A stretch of DNA of 6,415 bases from SIG402 sp045639045 (GCA_045639045.1 JAZUCI010000033.1:1-6415); one strand, 5' to 3'; shown: positions 1 to 6,414, numbered from the stretch's first letter. Notes: generated by a model not told the origin, from the sequence alone. Program-made: numbers and translations.

Positions 1-1
1 T

Positions 2-922
2 ATCGGTGGGAAGGGTTACTAACGTACCAACTTCTACGTCTACACCGTCTTCGAATTCAACGGGGGTTTCACCGTCCATAAGGGTTACGGTGAAGGTTTC
101 GGGTTCTACAACGGGAGGTTCGGGAGCAACGTAGCCGTTAACGGTTACGGTTGCTTGTTTACCACCCATTTTACCGGTTTCTGCATCAACGAAGATAACC
201 ATTACGGTATGTACGCCTGCTGCCAAGGTTAATTCGGTAGCGGGTTCTTGCATACCTTCGGTAATGTACATAACGGTTAAGCCTTCGGTAACGGGGGTTA
301 CGGAATAAGCAAAACCATCTTGGTTTTCTTCGGTTAAATCAACGGTTACGTCTTTAACGTTTGCTAAATCGTCCGCAATTTCATCCGTGGTGAACATCTT
401 CATCCCATTATAAGGATCTTTTTCATAGCCCTTAGCAACGATGGATACGTTATCAATATAGAAGGTACCATAGTATGCGTTGAACTTGAAGATGAAGTAG
501 TAGTTTTGATCAGCCGTAGCGGTGAATTCCTTGCTAACAGCAGTCCATTCGGTATCGCCAACGGCTAATTCGTACATACTAGTAACTTTACCAGCATCTA
601 CGCTATCGGTATCGTTAATACCGAAGTATCTGCCACCAGCGGAGGAAGTTGCACCTTCTGCCTTAAACATGAAGCTTACGGTGTAGGTAACGCCCTTTTG
701 CATGGGAACAGCAGTACCGATAGAACCGTTACCGCTCGGGTTTACAACTTTGATAGCGGTGGTGCCATCAGCATAGTAAGAAATGTCGGTGTTTGCTGCA
801 TTGATTTCTCTAGATACTACTGCAGAGTTGGAAACCCAACCACCCCAACCGCCTACGGGACGACCACCGCCAACGGTTTGCGTTACACTGAAGGTACCGT
901 CCTGAATCAGTTCGTTAACGTT
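2..922 (-). repeat. Unit 7 (3' truncated): CBM-like, Ig-like, Pro/Glu linker, start of an InlB-type repeat
   Basis: The CBM-like domain (about 922-430) has N-E-L-I-Q-D-G-T-F, G-G-W-G-G-W-V, S-Y-Y-A-D-G-T-T-A-I at 781 downward, N-G-S-I-G-T-A-V, G-V-T-Y-T-V-S-F-M-F-K, W-T-A-V-S-K-E-F-T-A-T, Y-Y-F-I-F-K-F and a closing F-Y-I-D-N-V-S-I. The following beta domain (about 406-128) has G-F-A-Y-S-V, L-T-V-M-Y, G-V-H-T-V-M-V-I-F and A-T-V-T-V. A ten-residue Pro/Glu linker A-P-E-P-P-V-V-E-P-E (127-98) has no equivalent at earlier junctions. The last 32 codons (97-2) begin another InlB-type repeat, T-F-T-V-T-L-M-D-G-E and V-T-L-P-T, cut by the window edge. Confidence 0.75.
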
Positions 923-3856
923 CATGGTTGCATAGTATGCAACATAGGTTACGTTAGCTTGACCAAGGATTTGAGCTGCAGTAAGGATATCCCCTTCCCC
1001 GTTAACTTGCCAACCGCGGAAAAGTTTCAAGTTAGCTTGATCGTCTTCCAAGGTGGGAAGTGCTACGGAAGTTCCGGGGAAACCGGAAACAGCATATTCG
1101 GGAACTTCAACGCCGTCTACGATAAAGGTAGCGGTGTATTCTACTTTAGTATCCAAAACGGTTACGGTTACAGTTTTGCTGTAAACTTTTGCATCTTGCG
1201 TCCAAATTACTTCTACTTGGTATTCACCAGCTTCGGTAAAGGTTGCAGTTTCAGCTTCTTTGCCGCCATTTACCTTGTAGGTAACGGTGGTGCCTTCAAC
1301 AGCTGCAGCGCCCGTGTAGGTTACAACGCCTTCAACACCATCTTCCGCAATGCCGTATACAATGCTTTCAGCGGTCATTTGCGCAACTTGAGTGGTGGTG
1401 TAGTAGGATTCAGCCTTGTTTACAGGGGTATAACCTACGGGATAGCATGCGAATTCGTCAAACGCAACGGTACCGGTCAAAGGCCAAATACGGAACCACA
1501 ACAAGTTGGTAGTTTGGGTAGAAGTGAAGGTGTAGTTGTAAACAACGTAGTCCGAAGTAACGCCAGAACCAGCAACAGGGCCATCAGCAAATTCTACAAG
1601 TCTTTGTGCAAGAGCAGGAGAACCGTCTACTTGTCCATCTGCTTTAAGAACGATACCTGCCCAAGCGCCGCCGTTAGTGAAGTTGGTCTTCTTAACAGCA
1701 AAGCTTACGTTGTAATCAACACCAACAACGGTGTCAAAAGCAAAGTACAAATAGGTAGCATTGTTAGCACCAGTTGCAACGTACGCACCCGTGTTATCAA
1801 GATAGTAGCTTTCGCTTTCTACGATGCTGTAGGTGGTACCGTTGGTCCAACCGTCGGTATGAGCAAAGCCTTCGGTAACGTCGCCGTTAGCAAAAGCGTT
1901 TTCGGTGGAAACTGCCGTCCAGGAAGCAACGAAGGTTACGTCTTCGGTGCCAAGGGTGTAGGAACCGTTTACGGGTTCGCCTTCCCCATTAACAAGCCAA
2001 CCGCCGAAAAGTGCAATCTTTTCGCTGCTATAAGCATAGGTGGGCAAAGTTACGATGGTGCCGGTAGCACCGCTGCCGGCTAAGGCAGATAAATCTGCCT
2101 CGCCGTCTTCAAAGGTGTAGTTTACTTGAACAGCATCTTCTGCCGTTACGTTAACTTCTACGGTTTTGCTGTAAGTTGCGTTATCACGTGCCCAAGTAAT
2201 GGTTACGTTGTATAAACCTGCAGCATTAAATTTTGCTTCAGCTGCTGCTTCTGCATCGCCGATAGCATAGGAAATTTCAACACCTTCAACAGCAGGAATG
2301 CTGAAAGCAACGTTGCCATCTTCATCCTTATCTGCCATGGAAAGGGTTGCGCCTTCGGTTGCAGCAAATGCAGCAACTTCAGTGCTCAGGAAATATTGGC
2401 TTGCTTTGTCTACTACGGGAGCTTTTACAGGACGAACGGAAAGTTCATCAATTACAAAGGTATCCCACTGGGGACCGTAAGATTGAATTACGAACCAATA
2501 GTATTCTTGGGTTGCGGTGAAGGTTGCGGAAAGGGTTTCCCAACCATCCGTAGAACCATTGGTGAATACGTCGTGATGAGCGTACAATACAAACTTGTCG
2601 TCTGCAAGGTCTGCCTTACCAGCAGTTGCAAGACCGATTTTTGCAGTACCGCTGGTAGCCATGTTCACGGTTTTGAACATAAAGCTAACGGTGTATTCTT
2701 GGCCAACAACAACGGGAATACGGGTAAACATGTAACCGCTTGCGCCGTTGCAACCAACTTTCATAGCCTTGGAGCCATCTGCATAGTAGCTGTCGTCTAC
2801 AAAGGTTGCGGTATCAGCGTTCCAACCAGCCCAGAAGCCATCAGAAACAGCGGTTGCTTTGGGGTTGTCCATATCTTCCCCAGTACCATAGGTTTGATTG
2901 AAGAAGTTAGCGGTTTCTACGAAAGTACCGTTAAGTACTCCTTCTGCAGGGATAGATTCCCATGCAGCAACCCATTTAACGTTTACGGTATCAAAAAGAA
3001 CTTCGGTACCGCCTAAAACGGGTTCGCCTTCACCGTTAACACGCCAACCAAGGAAGGTGTTAAGCGCATCCCCTTCCAAAGTAGGAAGGGTGAACGCCGT
3101 GCCGGATAAGTTAGTAGCTGCTAATTCTACTAATTCAGTTTCACCATCAAAGAAGGTGAAGGTGGTTTCTACTTGTTCACCTGCAACGGTGATAACAGCA
3201 GATTTTTCATAAGCTTTTTCGCCAACAGCGAATTTAACGGTTACGTTGTGTTCGCCAACCGCTAAAGCGCAGGTTTCAGCGTATTCGCCATCCCCCACTT
3301 TGTAGGAAACGGTTACGCCTTCGGGCGCTACTACGGAATAAGCGTAGGTTTCGCCTTCAGTAAGGATAAAGGTTTTATCGGTTACCAATGCGTTGAAGGG
3401 AGCAACTTCTTCTTGTAAGAAGTATTTGCTTGCTTTTTCATCTTCAGCGGGAACGGATGCAGCGGTACGAATGGAAAGTTCGTCTACGTACAATTCATCA
3501 AAGAAATTACCGTTCATCTTGATGATGAAGTAATAGGTGCCATCTGCAGCGGGGGTAAAGTTAACAACAATCTTTTCCCAACCGTTGGTGGAAACCATTG
3601 CATTGGTGCCTTTAATGATTACGGAATCACTTGCTTGGGCATCGGGGCTGGAGATGTTACGGAATGCGATCCAACCGCTTGCGCTGCCAGCGACTTGAGC
3701 GTTAACGATTTTCAGCATGAAGGAAATTTGATATTCCACACCGCCGTATACGTTTACAGCCGTACCAATGTTACCGTTACCACCGCCTAAGGATTTATCT
3801 GCAGGGTTCTTTAAGAACAAGGAGGAGGTACCATCCGCATAGTAAGAAACTTGGTT
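2..3856 (-). CDS. Giant modular surface protein, downstream part (continues past the frameshift, 3' partial)
   Basis: In the frame whose codons occupy plus-strand positions 2-4, 5-7 and so on, the minus strand is open without a stop from 3856 to the window edge, about 1,285 codons. It starts in mid-domain (N/Q-V-S-Y-Y-A-D-G-T) and completes the CBM-like domain begun by the upstream part, so it is the same gene after a one-base shift and not a separate gene. No initiation codon with a ribosome-binding site lies near the junction; the first in-frame ATG (3716-3718) sits inside a beta strand of the CBM-like domain. Three full Ig-like and InlB-type pairs and three more CBM-like domains follow, then a seventh Ig-like domain, a short Pro/Glu linker and the start of another InlB-type repeat at the edge. 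No anchor (LPxTG, SLH, dockerin) or catalytic domain is visible. Function inferred: extracellular glycan binding or adhesion. Confidence 0.87.
923..1909 (-). repeat. Unit 6: CBM-like, Ig-like and InlB-type domains
   Basis: The CBM-like domain (about 1909-1431) has A-F-A-N-G-D near its start, S-Y-Y-L-D-N-T-G-A-Y at 1810 downward (the usual A-D-G is L-D-N here), G-V-D-Y-N-V-S-F-A-V-K-K, Y-V-V-Y-N-Y-T-F-T-S, L-L-W-F-R-I-W and a closing V-A-F-D-E-F-A-C. The Ig-like domain (about 1430-1145) carries I-V-Y-G-I-A-E, V-E-G-V-V-T-Y, V-T-Y-K-V-N-G-G, Y-Q-V-E-V-I-W-T and K-T-V-T-V-T-V, closely paralogous to that of unit 3. The InlB-type repeat (1144-923) has V-A-L-P-T-L, L-F-R-G-W-Q-V-N-G-E-G-D and N-V-T-Y-V-A-Y-Y. 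At 987 bp it is the shortest complete unit. Confidence 0.77.
1910..2956 (-). repeat. Unit 5: CBM-like, Ig-like and InlB-type domains
   Basis: The CBM-like domain (about 2956-2429) shows V-L-N-G-T-F, W-A-G-W-N-A, S-Y-Y-A-D-G-S-K-A-M at 2791 downward, V-G-Q-E-Y-T-V-S-F-M-F-K, G-W-E-T-L-S-A-T-F-T-A-T, Y-Y-W-F-V-I and a closing F-V-I-D-E-L-S-V. The Ig-like domain (about 2425-2126) is entered by Q-Y-F-L-S-T-E-V-A and carries V-E-I-S-Y-A-I-G-D, G-L-Y-N-V-T-I-T-W and K-T-V-E-V-N-V. The InlB-type repeat (2125-1910) has V-T-L-P-T-Y, L-F-G-G-W-L-V-N-G-E-G-E-P-V and G-S-Y-T-L-G-T-E-D-V-T-F-V-A-S-W. Its G-W and N-G-E-G-E-P-V stretch is nearly identical at the DNA level to that of unit 4. Confidence 0.78.
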
Positions 3857-3966
3857 TCAAAAATGTGGACGTTACCGTTCCAACCAGCCCAGTTGGGGGT
3901 TACGTAACTGCTACCATGAACGGGTGCTTCTGCAAAATCACCGTTTACAATCAGGTTTTCAGCAGA
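2957..3966 (-). repeat. Unit 4: CBM-like (frameshifted), Ig-like and InlB-type domains
   Basis: The CBM-like domain (about 3966-3464) starts N-L-I-V-N-G-D-F and W-A-G-W-N-G, is broken by the frameshift at 3850-3858, then continues S-Y-Y-A-D-G-T-S-S-L, N-G-N-I-G-T-A-V, G-V-E-Y-Q-I-S-F-M-L-K, W-E-K-I-V-V-N-F-T, Y-Y-F-I-I-K-M and L-Y-V-D-E-L-S-I. The Ig-like domain (about 3460-3173) has K-Y-F-L-Q-E-E-V-A at its entry, then V-T-V-S-Y-K-V-G-D-G-E-Y and A-V-I-T-V. The InlB-type repeat (3172-2957) has F-T-L-P-T-L, F-L-G-W-R-V-N-G-E-G-E-P-V and V-K-W-V-A-A-W. The unit is 1,010 bp here, one base short of a codon multiple. Confidence 0.78.
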
Positions 3967-6414
3967 AACTTGTTCGTAGTAAGCAACGAAGGTTACGTCT
4001 GCAGCGCCTACGGTGTAGGAACCGGTATAAACGGTGTCGTCACCGCCTTCCACTTTCCAACCTTTGAAAAGGGTGGTTGCACTAATGTTTGCAAGGGTGG
4101 GAAGGGTGATTACGTCGCCTTGGTAGTATTCGCCGGCAAATTCTTCAATTTCAACTTCTTCAAAGTCTAAGAAGGTTACAACCTTTTTAGCATTGGATTG
4201 CGTAACGGTTACTACTACGTCCTTAGTTAATACTTTTTCACCAGCCGTCCAAATAACTTGAAGGTTGTAAGTGCCGGGTAAATCGAATTTAACAGTTTCA
4301 ACCGCTTCTTCAGCGCCATCTACCTTGTAGGTAAGGGATACGCCATCGATGGTGGTTGCCTTATCGTAGGTTACGAAGCCTTCTACAGCTTGTTCAGCCA
4401 AGCCGTAGATTGCGTCTACCGCGGTGAAGGAAGATGCTTCTTCGTAGGTGAAGTAGGTGTTAGGTTTGGTTTCTTCGGGAACGCTGTTTGCTTCGGAGCA
4501 AGAGAAGTCGTGGAAGATCATGATACCGCCGGAGCTATAGATACGGAATACAACGTATGCGTAGTCGTTAACTGCGGTAAAGTTGATGGTGTACTTGGTG
4601 AAATCGCTATCCCCTTTAGCAAACAAGGTGTCTTTAGCATTTGCAAGAACGGATGCGCCTTTTTGACCGAAGGTGCTGTCGATATGCATGGGGCCGGGAA
4701 CAACACCAGCATTTACGGAAGAACCGTCATAGCCAATCTTCTTAGCGTAGAAGGATAAGGTGTAGCTTACGCCGGGTTGTACGGCAAACTTAGTTCCCCA
4801 CCACATGTGGTTGGAGGCACCACCAAAGTCTACAACGAAAGCTTTAGAACCATCACCAACGTAGTGGTTGTATTCTTCGCTAAGATAACCGAAAGCTGCC
4901 GTGTTGTAACCCCAGATTTCGCCGGGTTCGTTGTCCGCGTTTTCGCCACCGTCATCCAAAATAGTAACTTCGCCAGCGAAGGAACCGTTTACAACGCGTT
5001 CAGTTTTATCAATTGCTTCTAAAATAGCAACTAAAGTGTAGCTATCAGCAACAAGGATTTGTTCACCGGGAGCAAAGATTACGTCTTCTGCTTCGGGATC
5101 GGTTGCTGCTAACTTCCAACCTTTCAAAAGATAGGTTTCGCCTTCGTAAACAATATCTTCAGCAGGCGCGTTAACGTTGCCGTTTTGGAAAACGTTTTCC
5201 ACAACTACGTCATCTGCTAAATATTGGGGAAGTTCGCTACCTTCCGTCCAAGCGGGGTTAAGGTACTTAAAGGTTACCGTGCAAAGAGCAGAGGGGTCGA
5301 TTACAGCAACCGAAAGGGTTTTTTCGTAAGGAAGAAAGCCTTCAATCGTACCCTTTACGGTAACGGTGTGAACACCAAGACCGAGTACGGGAAGTTCTGC
5401 GCTGTATTCGCCATCGCCTACCTTATATTCAAAGGTAGCAGCTAATTCGGTTGCGGGAGCAACGTAAGTTGCTTCGGTAGCGCCAGCTTCCGCAATCACT
5501 TCGGTGGCATATGCTACTTGGCTAGCCATTTGGCTAGTCCAAGTAGTTTGTTCACCTGCTTCATACCCGGAATTATTGAAAGCACCTACTTCCATGCAGA
5601 AGAAGTTGTCGTACCAAATTGCACCGGTATTAATACCGTGCATTTGCCAGAACCAGTAGAAGTCCGAAGTTGCGGTTGCAGTCCAAGTCCAAGAAACAAG
5701 CGTCCAATCTTGTACGGAATCAGCGCTTTGATATTGCGATGCGCTGAACGTAGAATTACTGTTCTTTACGTCAATACCAGCGGGAGCGGATGCCGTGATA
5801 ATCTTCATATTGTTGGCAGAACCGAAGGAACCACCAGCAGTGAAGTTTTCCGTTCTGATATAGAAACCAATCTTATAGGTTACGCCACGTACTGCAGCAA
5901 ACTTAACGCGTGCTTGTGCGTTGAAGTTGGAAGTTGCACCTTCCTTCTTGCCAACCTTTAACGAACCCGTACCGTCTGCAAGATAGGATTGGGTGTTGTC
6001 AATCGTGATTTGGCAACCAGCGTCTACCCAGTTGATGAAGTCTTTCGCTTGAGCATCAAGGGTGAACGTGCCGTTGTACATCGTGTTGGTGTATACGATA
6101 GTATCCCAAACTGCGTAGAAGATCTTATCAGCATCGCCGATAACAACGCCTTCACCACGTTCGTAAGTGATTTCGTTTTCATCTACCCAACCTGCCAACA
6201 TAAAGCCTTCTTTTGCTGCTTCTTCGGGCAAGTTTGCAATCATGCCTTGGTAGTTAGAGATGGTTAAGTTGTCGTAGAACAAGTCTGCGCCTTCTTCACC
6301 TGCACCCTTATCAGCAAAGAGCAAGTTCAGCTTAGCGGAGGTGTTGTTTGCTACGGTTACGGTGATATCCTTAACGTAATCTTTCAAACCGTCAATGTGC
6401 GCGATTACGCGTAC
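3811..6414 (-). CDS. Giant modular surface protein, upstream part (5' partial, ends at a frameshift stop)
   Basis: This is the N-terminal-side visible part of a giant repetitive protein. The frame is open to the window edge at 6414. A TTG at 6385-6387 could be read as a start, but codons upstream of it stay open and encode the last part of a carbohydrate-binding-like domain, so the true start lies outside. Domains in order: tail of a CBM4/9-like jelly roll, an InlB-type repeat, then two complete units of CBM-like, Ig-like and InlB-type domains, then the first 37 or so residues of a further CBM-like domain. The sequence is acidic, rich in Thr, Val, Gly and aromatic residues, and poor in cysteine, typical of extracellular beta-modular proteins. 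The last 14 codons before the stop at 3811 (F-L-T-M-R-M-V-P-P-P-C-S end) match no sister module and are out-of-frame readthrough. Role inferred: glycan or host-surface adhesion, or an accessory region of a large glycan-active enzyme. No catalytic motif is seen. Confidence 0.88.
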   Translation of the reverse strand, partial: VRVIAHIDGLKDYVKDITVTVANNTSAKLNLLFADKGAGEEGADLFYDNLTISNYQGMIANLPEEAAKEGFMLAGWVDENEITYERGEGVVIGDADKIFYAVWDTIVYTNTMYNGTFTLDAQAKDFINWVDAGCQITIDNTQSYLADGTGSLKVGKKEGATSNFNAQARVKFAAVRGVTYKIGFYIRTENFTAGGSFGSANNMKIITASAPAGIDVKNSNSTFSASQYQSADSVQDWTLVSWTWTATATSDFYWFWQMHGINTGAIWYDNFFCMEVGAFNNSGYEAGEQTTWTSQMASQVAYATEVIAEAGATEATYVAPATELAATFEYKVGDGEYSAELPVLGLGVHTVTVKGTIEGFLPYEKTLSVAVIDPSALCTVTFKYLNPAWTEGSELPQYLADDVVVENVFQNGNVNAPAEDIVYEGETYLLKGWKLAATDPEAEDVIFAPGEQILVADSYTLVAILEAIDKTERVVNGSFAGEVTILDDGGENADNEPGEIWGYNTAAFGYLSEEYNHYVGDGSKAFVVDFGGASNHMWWGTKFAVQPGVSYTLSFYAKKIGYDGSSVNAGVVPGPMHIDSTFGQKGASVLANAKDTLFAKGDSDFTKYTINFTAVNDYAYVVFRIYSSGGIMIFHDFSCSEANSVPEETKPNTYFTYEEASSFTAVDAIYGLAEQAVEGFVTYDKATTIDGVSLTYKVDGAEEAVETVKFDLPGTYNLQVIWTAGEKVLTKDVVVTVTQSNAKKVVTFLDFEEVEIEEFAGEYYQGDVITLPTLANISATTLFKGWKVEGGDDTVYTGSYTVGAADVTFVAYYEQVSAENLIVNGDFAEAPVHGSSYVTPNWAGWNGNVHIFETKFLTMRMVPPPCS
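3850..3858 (-). other. Frameshift site (one base missing) inside the fourth CBM-like domain
   Basis: Upstream of here the protein reads W-A-G-W-N-G-N-V-H-I-F-E and matches sister domains. Downstream, V-S-Y-Y-A-D-G-T-S-S-L in the -1 frame matches them too. The -1 frame has a TGA at 3857-3859, so the lost base must lie at or after it; the good match resumes at 3850. This confines the indel to about nine bases. Adding one A to the AAA run (minus strand, 3855-3857) gives I-F-E-N-Q-V-S-Y-Y-A-D-G; adding one C at 3853-3854 gives E-T-Q-V-S. Unit spacing agrees: every other unit start-to-start distance is a multiple of three (1098, 1041, 1047, 987), while this one is 1010, one short of 1011. No X-XXY-YYZ slippery heptamer is in the correct phase, so programmed frameshifting is unlikely. 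Confidence 0.85.
3967..5007 (-). repeat. Unit 3: CBM-like, Ig-like and InlB-type domains
   Basis: The CBM-like domain (about 5007-4492) is the clearest CBM4/9/CenC match in the window: R-V-V-N-G-S-F at its start, Y-V-G-D-G-S-K-A-F at about 4863 downward, V-Q-P-G-V-S-Y-T-L-S-F-Y-A-K-K, F-T-K-Y-T-I-N-F-T-A and a closing I-F-H-D-F-S-C. A linker P-E-E-T-K-P-N leads to the Ig-like domain (about 4467-4198), with I-Y-G-L-A-E, V-E-G-F-V-T-Y, L-T-Y-K-V-D-G, G-T-Y-N-L-Q-V-I-W-T and D-V-V-V-T-V-T. The InlB-type repeat (about 4185-3967) shows I-T-L-P-T-L, L-F-K-G-W-K-V and G-S-Y-T-V-G-A-A-D-V-T-F-V-A-Y-Y. The Ig-like domain closely resembles that of unit 6. Confidence 0.78.
5008..6105 (-). repeat. Unit 2: CBM-like, Ig-like and long InlB/SHIRT-like domains
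   Basis: The CBM-like domain (about 6105-5584) has M-Y-N-G-T-F near its start, S-Y-L-A-D-G-T-G-S-L at 5988 downward, G-V-T-Y-K-I-G-F-Y-I, W-T-L-V-S-W-T-W-T-A and a closing I-W-Y-D-N-F-F-C strand. The Ig-like domain (about 5559-5284) carries F-E-Y-K-V-G-D-G-E-Y, G-V-H-T-V-T-V and L-S-V-A-V. The third domain (5283-5008) is about 92 residues, longer than the roughly 72-74 of later units. It begins C-T-V-T-F-K-Y-L-N-P with S-E-L-P, and has L-L-K-G-W followed by a closing S-Y-T-L-V-A strand. This could be a SHIRT-like rather than a plain InlB repeat. At 1,098 bp it is the longest unit. Confidence 0.72.
6106..6414 (-). repeat. Unit 1 (5' truncated): end of a CBM-like domain plus an InlB-type repeat
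   Basis: The first 55 or so visible codons end in L-F-Y-D-N-L-T-I-S-N, the closing strand pattern of CBM4/9/CenC-type jelly rolls, preceded by the alternating D-I-T-V-T-V-A strand. An InlB/Listeria-Bacteroides-type repeat follows directly (about 6249-6106): N-L-P, then G-F-M-L-A-G-W, a short loop, and D-K-I-F-Y-A-V-W. Unlike the later units, no Ig-like domain separates the two. This InlB-type repeat is the closest in the window to the classic form (G-Y/F-x-F-x-G-W, then L-Y-A-x-W). The family is usually a structural beta-grasp spacer in secreted proteins. Confidence 0.7.

Noticed and set aside
131..160. Telomere- or satellite-like plus-strand runs of acggttacggt, recurring across the window (for example near 1157 and 3237).
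   Set aside because: They are the reverse complement of Thr-Val-Thr-Val beta-strand codons at the end of Ig-like domains, not a non-coding repeat.
698..2083. A 461-codon plus-strand open frame with ATG start, which looks like a sizeable gene.
   Set aside because: It lies codon-for-codon opposite the minus-strand frame. It is open because the minus gene rarely uses the Leu and Ser/stop codons whose reverse complements are stops, and it ends exactly where the minus frame uses a TTA Leu codon. Its product has no recognisable domain, is rich in C, Y, N and G, and is interrupted by other such codons elsewhere. The minus strand encodes clear repeated domains.
2298..3212. Further overlapping plus-strand open frames (2298-2480, 2396-3016, 2898-3212), and similar ones between 3865 and 6267.
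   Set aside because: They overlap each other and the minus-strand modules, show no domain pattern or plausible ribosome-binding context, and repeat in step with the modules. They are antisense shadows.
3716..3718. An in-frame ATG as a restart for a separate downstream gene after the frameshift.
   Set aside because: It lies within the conserved S-F-M-L-K strand of the CBM-like domain, with no ribosome-binding site, and a start here would delete half the domain.
3850..3866. Programmed -1 ribosomal frameshifting joining the two parts.
   Set aside because: Slippage would have to occur after the -1 frame TGA at 3857-3859. The remaining codons (GAA ACC AAG) do not form an X-XXY-YYZ heptamer, and ACC to AAC re-pairing would be mismatched.
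4518..4712. A 64-codon minus-strand open frame inside unit 3.
   Set aside because: It is out of frame with, and wholly inside, the CBM-like domain of the large gene; its composition is Pro/Ser/Thr-rich and has no recognisable motif.
6385..6387. TTG as the translation start of the giant gene.
   Set aside because: Codons upstream to 6414 remain open and in family character (I-A-H-I-D-G before the TTG), the site falls in mid-domain, and there is no signal peptide or ribosome-binding site.
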